A DNA stretch of 64,000 bases. Origin: Gyromitra esculenta (taxonomy: Eukaryota > Ascomycota > Pezizomycetes > Pezizales > Discinaceae). Position 1 is the first letter of the stretch. Each line of letters opens with the position of its first letter. The position numbers and the translations under genes were made by a program. The stretch lies in assembly GCA_038503075.1 (NCBI GenBank), contig JBCAML010000009.1, forward strand, positions 496,001 to 560,000, in the 5' to 3' direction. This document shows, in pieces, positions 47,904 through 59,072 of this stretch. The notes beneath the pieces were generated by a model, which searched no databases, was not told the DNA's origin, and worked only from the letters and a program-made list of their open reading frames with translations.

Positions 47904-49255
47904 TGTCTTTGATGGGTGAATTGGAGGGAATTTTGAAGATGGAAGGGATACGAAAAAGGTTGAAGGGGTGGGAATGTATTGAATGGTGATTATGCTCGGA
48001 TTTTCGGTGTTTAAATATGTGAATCGTGAAACTAGATGCAATTATATATCGTAATAGTTTTATTACCAAGGTGGGTAGAGGAAGAGAGGGAAGGAGGGAA
48101 GGAGGGGAAAATAAGTTTATAAGGAAAAAATTTGGCCGAACCCTGCTGTATTAGCGTTGTTGGACTTTGTTGGACTTTGTTGGCTATACTACAGGTCATG
48201 AATAGTCACTTTGTGGATGCGGATAACGTAACTGTGAATATATATTCTGTTACCAGAATAGTTGGAGTTGGAGTGCGTATATTTGGTGCTAATAGAGCAT
48301 TCACTGACTTGGGGCGAATTGAAACTGGCGACGGATAAGGGCGGGTGCGGAAACTGCGCTATGTATGGTGGTTTCTATGTAGTTGGGACCACTTGTGCGC
48401 TAAAGGCTTTTGGCAGTTGAGATTATAGCTATAGAACATGCAAAACATTCTCTTCTCATTCTCTTCTCTTCCCTTTCCCCCTTGTTTCTTAAGCTAGTTA
48501 TCTCCCTTGCCTTGTTTCCCCTCAAATTTCTGTTTATATATATATTTGGCTTTTGATTCGAAACATCCTGGCTTCCCTCCTACCGCGAAAACAGGATGGA
48601 GTAAAGTTTGTTCTCGGGCTGGGCTTTGGGTGCTGGCAAACCGCGAACATAAATTACTTGCGACGAGTGACTATCAATGACTGGTGGTGCAACCCAACCC
48701 TAAGAGATAGCTTCCCCTGCCACTACTTGAAGCACCGAAATGCTTTACTTGCTCATACGCGAAGCACATGTTCCAGAACTTGGTGTCAGCAAGAACGGGG
48801 GTGTCTGAGTAACCGTGTGTTGGATAGAATATTTAGTCGTTGAGATTTCATGTTACACGGACTATACACGCCAACGAGAAAATTCCATGTCTTGTTGGAC
48901 CCCTGGAGGCAGAGATTTCGGACGAAATTCAGTTTGTGTCCCGGGTCAGGGTCCCAGACATCCGTTGCCAGGGGTTCTACGTCATCCCGTGACTTACCTC
49001 GGCATCTCGGTTCCATGGAGAATTCGTGAAACGCCCTGCGCCGGCTGTCCGAGTCTGGGGTTAGCTGCGGCTATCACAAGCTGCATGTAGTCTCTGGTCT
49101 TGAATCAAAACCATGACCCCGTGAGCTTCTTGACGTATATCCCTCTGCCTCTCGTCTTCTCTTCTGTCCGTTTGCTTCATTTCACATCCTTTGTTATCTA
49201 GCAATCCATCTCCCTAAATCCAACAGTATCTGTGTCTCGCCAAACAGCCGAATCC
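47904..49255. other. Divergent region between the ankyrin gene and citrate synthase
   Basis: Contains a repeated TTGTTGGACT unit near 48160, one copy of the TCATGAATARTCACT 15-mer (48196-48210) and a pyrimidine-rich leader before citrate synthase. An ATG at 49113 followed by a GTGAGC donor could be an alternative 5' exon. Confidence 0.45.
48196..48210. repeat. Dispersed 15-mer TCATGAATAGTCACT, copy 1
   Basis: Shares 17 consecutive bases (GGTCATGAATAGTCACT) with the copy at 56495. Another copy lies at 51116 with one difference. All are in spacers. Confidence 0.6.
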
Positions 49256-50880
49256 ATGGCCGTCTTGAACTCCCCAGCGTAAGCTTTTCCATGAGAAAAA
49301 CGCGTTGAACGTCAGTTAACCCCTTCGTCATAGCCCCCCTAAGGGTCACCAGTCTATCACAGTAACCGATAATCGGACTGGCAAAACAATCACAATCCCC
49401 ATAAACCACAACTCGATTCCCGCAACTGCTTTCAAGGCCCTTAAAACTATTGCTCCTGTTAGCGAAGATGGTGTGGATTTGGACGACACCGCCAACGGGA
49501 TTCGAATATTCGATCCAGCCTACCTCAACACCGCAGCTATCAGCTCCAGAATCACATTCATTGATGGTGACAAGGGATTTCTGATGCACCGGGGGTACCC
49601 CATCGAGCAGCTGGCCGAGAAGTCTGATTTCCTAGAAACTGCATATCTCCTTATTTACGGCGATTTACCGTCGAAGAAGCAGTACGATCTGTGGAGATAT
49701 GAAGTCATGCACCATACTTTTCTGGCTGACGATCTGACCAAGTTGATCGGTTCCATGCGCTACGGTGAGAGAGTCCCTAATCTTACGCTACTCTTGGGAT
49801 TCTGATAGCAGGTGATAGATTCACACCCTATGTCTGTTTTCATATCCGCATTTGCAGCTATGGGCGCTTTTGCGCCCGAAGCCAACCCTGCGCTCCAGGG
49901 TCGCAATCTCTACGTCAATAACAAAGACATCATGAATAAAAACATCATTCGAATTATTGGTAAAGCAGCTACTGTTGCAGCCGCCTCGATGCGTGTACGC
50001 ATGAATCGTCCCTTCATTGCTCCACGCGCGGATTTGGGATACGCCGAGAACATGCTGTATATGATGGACTCGATGTCCGAGGCAGAGAACTACAAGCCCG
50101 ATGCACGACTCGCAAAGGCGCTGGAGATACTGTTCATCCTCCATGCAGATCATGAGATGAACTGCTCCACCTCCACGATGACACACGTCGGTTCCTCCCT
50201 CGTGGACCCATACTCTGCGGTTGCTGCATCTGCAGCAGCTCTCTACGGCCCTCTCCATGGTGGCGCCAATGAGGCCGTCATTAGAATGATCGAGAAGATT
50301 GGTACCGTGGAAAACGTACCAACATTCTTGGCAGCTGTCAAGGAGAAGAAAGAACTCCTGTTCGGGTTCGGTCATCGTGTGTATAAAAACACAGATCCCC
50401 GTTCAAAAATCATCAAGGAAGTCTCAGAAATGGTTTTTGAGGCTTGTGGTCGCGAACCATTAATCGAGGTCGCCATAGCGCTCAAAGATGCGGCATTAGC
50501 TGATCCGTGGTTCGTCGAGAAGAAACTGTATCCCAATGTCGATTACTGGAGTGGACTCATCTATAAGGCTATGGGATTCCCATTGGATTTCTATCCTATC
50601 TTGTTTGCAGTACCAAGAGTAGCTGGGTGGTGTAAGTTCACCTGACACAAAAGTTTTCGAGGAGGAAAAAAACTAACAAAATATAGTGGCACACTGGAAA
50701 CAGGCACTTGACACTAGTGGTGCGAAGATTTGGAGACCGAGGCAGGTCTACGTAGGCGAGAGCAAGCGCGACTACGTTGCTATGGACAACAGGGCAGAGG
50801 AGGAGATAGTGGATAGCAAGGATGGGGTGAAGGAATTGCCGCATTATCAGTCTAAAAGACGGCTGCAGGCGAAGCTATAA
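49256..50880 (+). CDS. Peroxisomal citrate synthase (4 exons, 486 aa, PTS1 AKL)
   Basis: Condenses acetyl-CoA with oxaloacetate. In peroxisomes this feeds the glyoxylate cycle and exports acetyl units from fatty-acid oxidation. Exons are 49256-49278, 49334-49764, 49819-50631 and 50687-50880. The first is 23 nt and gives MAVLNSPA. The 54-bp intron 2 ends GATAG, restoring the conserved RYDSHPM. The catalytic triad H298 (GPLHGG), H337 (GFGHRVYK) and D393 (YPNVDYWSG) and the HADHEMN segment are intact. The last three residues are AKL, a standard PTS1 signal, and no mitochondrial presequence is visible. Length and motifs resemble the bacterial-type hexameric-like family (peroxisomal-like group in fungi) rather than the mitochondrial enzyme. 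The location is inferred from the C-terminus. An ATG at 49113 with a GTGAGC donor was considered and set aside. Confidence 0.95.
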
Positions 50881-51115
50881 ATGTAATATGTGCACTAGTA
50901 GATGGTACGGTGTTGGGTGTGGGCGATTTTTTATTTATTTGGGAAGTATAGTATTTGTAAACCGGTGGGACTTCGTATCTTAGTGATTGGGTTTTTCGAT
51001 ATCTATTTTATACAATTTTTTTTCTCCCTGGGAATGTGGTGGTAGACGTGGATAACTAATTGAGAGGCATTTTCGTGGGGTTGGGAGTGAAACCATGTTT
51101 GAGATGAGTAGAAAA

Positions 51116-51130
51116 TCATGAATAATCACT
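51116..51130. repeat. Dispersed 15-mer TCATGAATAATCACT, copy 2
   Basis: Differs by one base from the copies at 48196 and 56495. It is followed by CGG, so the shared core extends to ATCACTCG-like. Confidence 0.55.
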
Positions 51131-51938
51131 CGGCGTTATACAGTCAGCACGTCTATCGAGAACGGCTTAGGTGCTAGTCAAGTATGTGGTGGGGCCATTT
51201 TATTGGTCAGGTCAACGCACTAGCGAAAGGAGAAAGTTCATCCGGTTTGGTACAAGAAACCACGAGGGCGACGAATACCACTACTTGTACCATAGAATCT
51301 CTGTTCGCGTGGGCATATCTTACTGTGATCCTAGAGAACTTTCCTAACCATCTACTGATCTCCGGTGGCTGTGGCGGGAATTCAATTTATACATTTACAA
51401 GTGATTTCCAGGCGAAGCCCGGATAAGGGCTAAGAACCAGACAAAATTTGATTTTCTGAATACTGAACATAGATACATCCCAGTGTTTTTCTAGGCAACT
51501 ATATGAATCTACCTTTAGAGTATTCCTAAGAGTGAGGCTGAGAGATATCAGTGATATTAATATATCAATGCTCTTTCTAGCATTAGAGTGTCACATTTAT
51601 TTATACTAACGCCCTTTCTAGAACACAATCTCTATATAATCCTCCTACTGTTTTTTAAATACTGAATTACCAATACCACATTAGCTTTACTCGGAAACAG
51701 AGTTAGATATAGATGATTCGGGTACAGACCTATCGAAAGGAGAAACGAGTAAATCGAGGGGCTACTATATGTAGTCTTGTCGCTCATTTGAGAAGTCTGA
51801 TGATTTCAGATGATTTCGCATTCCAAGCTAGGCTTTAAAAGCCTTCATCCGGACTGTTTTCGAGATCCAGATCAGCGTTACTACGCAGAACTTGAATGGC
51901 TGGTATCTGTTTCTTCGTCTCCGCAGTACGGAGCACGC

Positions 51939-51963
51939 CCCACCCAGCAGTCTGCTGGGTGGG
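51939..51963. repeat. Perfect GC-rich hairpin, 12-bp arms, 1-base loop
   Basis: CCCACCCAGCAG, a single T, then CTGCTGGGTGGG. As DNA it is a near-continuous palindrome. Nothing coding is adjacent. It could be a terminator-like or processed-RNA hairpin, or a recombination scar. Confidence 0.7.
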
Positions 51964-54158
51964 CTTGTTACTGAATACATAAGTACTAGGGCACCGCATG
52001 GGGGAGCGTATCTAGTTCGTCAACGCCCCACACAGCATGCGGCCTGACTTGTCCATCCCTCTAGTGCTTTTTTACTAAGTTGCCGCAGCATATTTCAAGG
52101 AGGGCTCCGTGCTCGGAGACCCGAGCATAGTCATTTTTACAGGGAAGCATGAGTGGCATGCTTCCACGACGGGCCTATGGGCGCTGTTGACGACGTCGAT
52201 AATGACGCGCCCTATGAAGCACTGGCATATCAATGGAATTGTCGAAGCCATGAGCGATGGCCCAGTAGATTGAGAACGTTTCCCACCTACTGGACTTGGC
52301 CTATGCTCTTGGTGCCAGCACGCCCTATATGGGACACCTCTGACAATGCAACTTAATCGTCGCTGTTGCTAAAAATTGCCCAATGAAGTGGACCTCGATT
52401 AACACAGCATAGCTGTCGATATCCATCGATTGAGAGTATCCCCTCAGCGGGCTCTATCTGCGCCGTCGGCGCTGGCGTGCCGATTGACAAGCACGCCGTT
52501 CATACTGGCTAGAAATGAGTTCTCGAGACTCGAGACACGCTCGAATTCTCGCGTTGTCATGTCCGCGATATAAACTCCACCATCGAGAAGATCAGAGATA
52601 CCGGGGATGATGCATTTTTGCAGCATAGTTGGGAGGTAGGGCGCGCTATGGAAGAGCCCCATAAGAGTACTGTTCCTGACGGATGTTGGAACGTCTGACG
52701 TTTTCTACCTGTGGGGAGACTTTATCTCTATGGTATTAGAGCTAAATGGATTACATTAGTTGGTTTTGCTTTAATTATTAGAGAGGAACTAATGGGATTC
52801 CTTGTTACCTTGCCATCTGCATAGCTGGGAAACCATCGTTGAATCCCATTCGTTTGTCATAGCCCAGTTGAGGCCAGAGCTTCATCTCGTTTTATTAGAA
52901 ATAAAAGAGAATAGTGAGCAGAATTATGTAAGAGATAAGGGTTTATGAAAAGAAGGGGCTGCTGGGTAATGGGGTAGTGGGTTGAGAACTTCGGAAGGCC
53001 ATATCTGTAAATGTTTATATTGTATTGTTAAGGTGGGAGTGAAGATTCTATGCGTGTATTTCCTAGGAGGTTGCGGGGATCCCACGTGGGCTGTGTGTGA
53101 ATCGAGGTGGGTTAGGGCACACCCTGCCAGGCGAGTTATGAGTCACAAACGGTCACTCGGTATCTAGATGGGTTTGCACCGACCACCGTGTTGGCATTGG
53201 TTGCCTAGCTCAATAGTTTCCCTTATCATATAATTAGGAAACGGCCTAAGTTTAATATAAATCCATCCAGTAGCTAGGATAGCGCATCAGTATCATAAAC
53301 CATTGTTCGATTGTATATAGCGGGTAATTTGCCATAAGCTTGCCAAGACCACATATTACCGCACGATCACCCAATTGCTCGTTTTAGTTTTAGATATCTC
53401 AGCTGGTCTTTATATGACTTAGGTAAAGCGTCTTTGATAAAGGGCTCTCAAAAATAGGTTAGACAAACTGATCTTACATGTCGCTACTACCACTCATAAG
53501 TTTGCTAATGAAATTAATATGGTAAATATTATTCTAGCGTAGCTCCGGAGAAACCCTGGGAAAAGGATTATAGAGGCATGTATATCTAAATGACAAGGGT
53601 ATTCAGGAGTGCGGAAAGAGACATTGAAGTGTACAGGTAGATATACCTAGAGACATATCACTATTTTTTGGGTGGCGATCAACAAGCTTTGCTCAGGTAT
53701 TTATTTATTATTTAGTATGCTCCGATCACGTTATACATGTAGTTAGGGAAAGAAATCCGGTAGCATTATTAGATTACAGCTAGCGCGGTATATTAGAATT
53801 AGGACCACACTCTTCCCCGAGCATATCACTGTAACAGTCAACCAAGAAGCGCTTAAGAAGGAATATTCTACTAAGTCGCGTAGAACTTACACAGTACCTG
53901 TGACAAGAAACAGTTAGGGGCTCTTATATACATGTATGCACACGGTGTTACGGTCCATCTGGATCAGCGCATCACGCCACACTCCCGCCAGGCCCTCAAA
54001 TTTAAGGCAAGCCACTTAACTCCAGGGTTAGGGTTTTCTGTGTAGGCTTTTGATCCCCTCATCTAGGGTACATAAGGCCCAATTACCGCGCTCACTAAAG
54101 AACTCCCCTCAAGCCAAGCACCCCAGAGACATCTAATGATACATATACCAACGTAGTC

Positions 54159-55469
54159 ATGCCCGCTCCTTATATCTCGACAGCACCTCCTTATACCCCT
54201 GCACCATATCTCTCTAGTGGGTTAATTCTAACTACTTCGCAGCTTATCTCGTACTTTCAAGGTTAGTTTCTTCTTCCTTCTAGATATCCTGATACTCACT
54301 CAGTTCATATCACCCCTTCCACAGACTTCTATGCGAATCTCGAATATGTCTCCTATGCTCCTACTCTTGTGTTTGAGCGTCTTGTGGCTAACGTAAGTCA
54401 TTGCGCAAACTTTCTACCGTATCCCCACGTGTCTAGTGCTAAAAAAAAACCGTTTTAGTTGAAGGAGGGATTTACCACCGCGCTTGACCGCGAGCGTCTC
54501 CTCCACGCCAATGCACTCCAAAGAGTTCAGGACGAAAATGAGAAACTAAAGAAGGAGTTGGCTGAATTGAGAGAGGCAACTTCAACAATCAAGAGTACCT
54601 CTAGCACCACAAGCTTAAGCAGCCCAGCCATCAGGGCTTTCAATACTTGTGAGGTACGCTCGAGCAATCAATCCCGCACACGAATTTCGAGGTCGGTCTC
54701 GTTCGCTAGCCCATATCCCACATCACCAGGCCTTCCAGTGGGTCTCAATATGCTAGATATGAGCAATCATGCCTTCCTCCGCGTGGCTACAAATACCAGC
54801 AATACTCGGAAAGATAGCTTTTGCATTAGTATTGATACTAGAGTAAATACAGCCGAACTGTACGCCTGCGGCTGTGCATGGTTGGAGGTGGAAGAAGGTG
54901 ATCCAGGGTTTCAATTCGGAAAGTTCGATACGGCCAATAAATTCGATTTCTCTGACGGCGAGGGAGCTTCCTATAAACACTTCATTACTTTCCCACGCGC
55001 ATTCCTCGCCCCACCAAAGGTGGTGATCTGGCTCTCTAAACTAGAGATGCATCATCGGGTTGATTGGCGTGTTAAAACCTACATAACTGATGTCACTGCA
55101 ATTGGTTGTACAGCCCATATCCAGCTTTTGAGCGACGTATCGGCCGTGAATTGTGCTGCTGCTATGTGGGTTGCCTACCCGGCAGACAAACCGAACGTGT
55201 CCAGTGGCACGTTCAGTACTTTAGATATCAGACCAGAAGAGGCCCCCCAGCCCTACAATAGTGGATCCGTGAGCTTTGGCGATAATGTTTTTGCGGCCCC
55301 TCCTCGCATCCTAATCGCTATAAATTCGCTTTGGATCGATTGTAAAAATAATCTTCGGCTTGGAGCAAAGGCTTCGAATGTCAGCGCTGTTGGAATGACT
55401 TGGCATCTTGATAGTTGGGATGATACTATTTTATATTCTGCAGGAGCCTCGTATATTGCTTTAGGTTAG
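54159..55469 (+). CDS. Tandem H-type lectin protein (3 exons, 393 aa)
   Basis: A predicted carbohydrate-binding protein. Exons are 54159-54261, 54325-54392 and 54459-55469. Introns are GTTAGT...CACAG and GTAAGT...TTTAG, and phases agree. A short Tyr/Pro-rich start leads into a helix with coiled-coil character (about residues 66-97, Arg/Glu/Lys/Leu-rich), then a Ser/Thr linker and two copies of the discoidin-type H-lectin fold: copy 1 at about 231-297 (ITFPRAFLAPPKVVIWLSKL... VTAIGC... MWVAYP) and copy 2 at about 326-393 (VSFGDNVFAAPPRILIAINS... VSAVGMTWHLDSW... GASYIALG). The paired F..AF..PP and V.A.G motifs are the family hallmark. There is no signal peptide, so it is probably cytosolic or secreted unconventionally, as many fungal lectins are. 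The coiled coil suggests it oligomerises. Sugar specificity cannot be read. Confidence 0.87.
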
Positions 55470-56971
55470 CTTTAGCTATATCTTGTTACCAAGGTTATAT
55501 CGGATATACAGAAAAGGGATCTTATCTACGGCGGGATCTCCAGTTTACATCTAGGATTATAAAGTCAGGAAATGGCTGAGGACGAGATATCTTGTAGCGA
55601 ACGTTACCCAAGAGTCGTTTTCTTATCTCTCCTTTTAAGTCAAGTTTTCTCAGGGGAGGATTATTGGATCTAGAGGTGGGTGTCGCAATATTCTATGATA
55701 GTAATGTACTTAAGAGCGTGTTTCCTATTCGTACTCCATCCATTGACATCGCGCTCGCATTTTTGTCATACCTTTATTTTTAGCTTTCTATTTTTTTATA
55801 AAGCTTTTAAACACATTAGGGCTCAGCAACTGCGAGGAATCAAACATCATCCACTATCTTCTCATTCCGTTCTTCGAATAGTCTGATAGATATATACCCT
55901 ACCGATGGAGAAAGTAAGAGGGCCAAATCCATGGTTTTATAGACCATTGGAACATAATTTTCTGCAGGCCCTAACTCACGAACAGCTAGCTACGTGGGGA
56001 GCCTAGTATAAACTATATAATGGGCGCGAAGTACATGTATGTACTCTTCCACCCCCAAGGAAAAAACCAATAGAAATCTCAACTTCTTCAAAGATATTAC
56101 CACAATGGGTCAATCATAGCTATGAAATTTGTGCAACGACCAAACTTAAAACTGCTCAAAGTTCCTCTCTTTGTTAGGGATAAGATAGATACATTCTAAC
56201 CATCATAAATCCCCGGAGCATTTCCCGAGCCGGCCTGGGCTTATTTTCTAGCAACCTTCTTAGAATAGGTCTAAGCGCAAAGCCACGAGATGTACCTACA
56301 ATCTATAACTTACTCGTTGTTAATACCGGGACCCGCGCCGATGGGAATAGTGGTTGTTCCAGCTGACCAGCGGATCTCACTAAAAGATGCAAAGATAGAT
56401 ATTCGACACACTCAGGTTCTCTGACATACCAAACCTCTGAGGGGCCGGGGCGTTGAGGAGTACTCGGAACTAGCGAAGTTATATGTATGGAGGGTCATGA
56501 ATAGTCACTCGAATTAACTCAACCCTGGTTATTTTGTTAGATGTTGCGTCCTGGTAAGTTCTCTAACTCATGATCAGTCAGTATTTCTACGGAAATTTAC
56601 AGGGAAAATCCCTAATGTCTCGATTGTATAGTAATCGGGCTTTTTACCTCTTTTCGGCTTAGTTTGTTCCCGTAGCCAAGCTATATATCGTACAAAATTC
56701 AAACGGTATTTAAAGTATAGGAAGATAGAAGTGCCTGTAAGTAATGCCGAGTAGTAGAAGCCCACGATGCAAGGGTTGTCGGGATCCGCGCCGTTACACT
56801 TTCCCGGAAAATCTTTATCTGAGCAAGTACTTTGGCTAAAACGGATATCACAGATCTAGATCGATCAGGACTACGATTATTGGCACAGATTTCCAATATG
56901 AAAACACCACGTTCACCTTTCTGCTATTCATGTCTCCCACACAGAGAATCAAAAATTTAAAAACCACCACA
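55470..56971. other. AT-rich spacer
   Basis: No supported gene. It has a TACATGTA at about 56032 and the third 15-mer copy at 56495-56509. The frame opposite (56574-56896, minus) has no recognisable domain. Confidence 0.5.
56495..56509. repeat. Dispersed 15-mer TCATGAATAGTCACT, copy 3
   Basis: Identical over 17 bases to the copy at 48194-48210, including the preceding GG, and followed by CG as in copy 2. Confidence 0.6.
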
Positions 56972-58041
56972 ATGGGCACCATTGACTCACATCAAGCTGT
57001 GCGCGAAGCAGCAAAATTCGATCCGATTAAAGCGAAGGAGGGATTTCGTGGCTCGGAAGGACAGTATCTCCTCCCTCACAACTTCACCGAAATCGATCGT
57101 CTGACCCGGCAGCACCAGTTTTTCAAATCCACAACTGAAGGCCAACTATTAGCTATCCCCGTCGGTGATAAATCTTCACTCCGTATTCTTGACGCTGGCT
57201 GCGCCAATGGTACATTTTCACCTCTCTCAACTCCGTTTCATATGCTCCTGCTAACATTTTTTTCTTTTTCTTAGGCCAATGGCTCTCCGACGTCCCTCTC
57301 CAGTATCCTACAAAAAAACTTAGCCTCCACGGCATTGACATCGGCTCCGACCTCTTCTATGCACGCCCTCCCAATTCACCACCCACCGATCTCCGGGCCC
57401 ACAACCTCCTCACGCCTATCCCGGCCTCTTGGGGCTGGAACGACAGTTTTGACGTGATACACCAACGGCTCCTCGTCTGGGCTTTCCGCTCAGAGCAATG
57501 GCCCATAGTGATCAATAATCTTCTCGCCGTTCTTAAGCCCGGCGGGTATATCCAGCTGGTCGAAGTGGAATGGAACAACCTCTCAGTGAAACCGGAAGAT
57601 CTTCCGCCAATGGCGAGGAAACATGCAGCAATGAATTCATGGACAGTGGAGTCTGCGGGGATGGATGTCAATATTGCGTACAAGCTGGCGGACCTATTGA
57701 GGGATGCGGGATGTGTCGATATTACAGAACTGAAGTTCGAGCATGGGTACGGGGCTCTGGCGCGGGATCAGAATTTTGCGGAATATTCCGCACAGTTGTG
57801 TGTGCAGTGTTTTCGCCCACTGGATAAGAATATTGGAGGTATGTGAAAGAAGTAATTTGGGGAAAGGGGGGGAGGGAGGTGTTAAGGAATTAGAAGCTAA
57901 CTTTTTGTAATAGTGGATGGGATACCTGGTGTAGCGAGAGATCCAGCCGAGTTCCATGCGTTTTTGGATGACTTGGAGGATTATATCAGGAAATACGGGT
58001 TCAAACCAAAGTTGAATTTCGTGTATGGGCGCAAATTATAG
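56972..58041 (+). CDS. SAM-dependent methyltransferase (3 exons, 309 aa)
   Basis: A class I Rossmann-fold methyltransferase of the UbiE/LaeA-like size class. Exons are 56972-57209, 57275-57838 and 57914-58041, with phase-1 introns carrying GTACAT and GTATGT donors. Motif I is ILDAGCANGQW (split by intron 1), motif II follows the LHGIDIGSD strand, and the post-motif LKPGGYIQLVEVEW segment is clear. No substrate-specific feature was recognised. The ATG at 56930 is in frame and would add 14 residues. The inner ATG has the better context (CACAATGG). The acceptor is probably a small metabolite, but there is no neighbouring biosynthetic gene to say which. Confidence 0.88.
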
Positions 58042-59072
58042 CTGTACATGTGATAGGATGAGAGATATAAACGTATATACACAAAGGTGCGGGGAATACA
58101 ATTCGTGGCAATAGCCATCGCCTGTTTGCAAATTGAGAAGGAATGTATCATGTAGACTGAACCAGACCCTGAATTCCGAGGAATACATGTACCAAGAAAT
58201 ACTTAGCCCGGGTCACAATTGACCGATAACTGCAAAAGTCCCTGCCAAGGAGCCATAATCATCTCAAATCGAGTAAGCCTAGGCATGATGGGGGTTTTTT
58301 TATAGAACCCAGATATGTGCCTAATATAACCATATTTTAGGAAGCTGTACAAATTCGAAGTGCACTGGCTAAAAGCTGAGGCCGTGGGTCGGAGATGGCG
58401 ATACCAAAAAGAGAACAGATTGTTACACAACACGAAATATCAACCGAACTACGAAAAATCTGCCGCTCCTCCAAATTCCACGGGATTTCCAGCCTTAGTG
58501 AAGGTGGTTATGAGTCGATAACTATTATATGTAGATACACATTTAAAAGGAAGATAGGGAGAACTGCCCTGTCAGCTATTATGCAGAAATCTGACTCAGT
58601 GTAAAAAGGGTGTGACAATACAGTTTTACGGCTGAAAAATCATAACCGTAGTAGTACATATTCTTACGTTTTTTGGGAGAGCTCAGTATTGCATTTCTGC
58701 TAGTAACGGAGGAATGAGATATAGGGTCATTTGATCATGATGAGCAGTCGTGGTACGAGACACCAAATCTCACTCGGCAGCGTTGTGTAGACTTCACTTA
58801 ATTGATGATTCGTCAAAGGAGTAACACAGACACTGGAAACAGCTTTGCTTTTTTCATACTCTCATCATTTTTTAATCCCGATACAATGGTAACAATAGTA
58901 TATATCTCATCTATATAGTTGCCTGACATTGATTTTCATCCAAAACACCCACCCCACCCATCAAAAGACCATAAAAAAAGAAAATACAAAATTTCACCAA
59001 CTCCTGATCGTAGGCTCATTCTCACCCACCCTACTAACCTCACAATAGGCGTTTGAAGGTTAGACTATGCTG
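58042..59072. other. Convergent spacer
   Basis: Lies between two 3' ends. It is AT-rich with one TACATGTA (about 58183). No gene seen. Confidence 0.55.

Larger units (their letters stand above)
50881..54158. other. Long gene-poor AT-rich spacer
   Basis: 3.3 kb without a supported gene. It contains a 15-mer repeat copy (51116), a GC-rich perfect hairpin (51939-51963), and two TACATGTA palindromes (about 53733 and 53929). The GC-rich island at about 51.9-52.7 kb stands out from the AT-rich surroundings and may be a relic of a gene, but no domain can be read. Confidence 0.5.

Noticed and set aside
49113..49120. ATG ACC CC followed by a GTGAGC donor as the first citrate synthase exon
   Set aside because: It can be joined in phase, but the 49256 exon (MAVLNSPA, GTAAGC donor) is closer, has a typical intron length and gives a better start.
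52207..52245. A PYEALAYQW motif like the start of a HET (heterokaryon incompatibility) domain
   Set aside because: HET domains begin PYEALSYxWG, but nothing downstream continues the domain and the frame closes within 40 residues. It is too short to call even a pseudogene.
32805..58041. Secondary-metabolite gene cluster (dehydrogenase plus methyltransferase)
   Set aside because: The two genes are 23 kb apart with housekeeping genes between, and no synthase, P450 or transporter is present.
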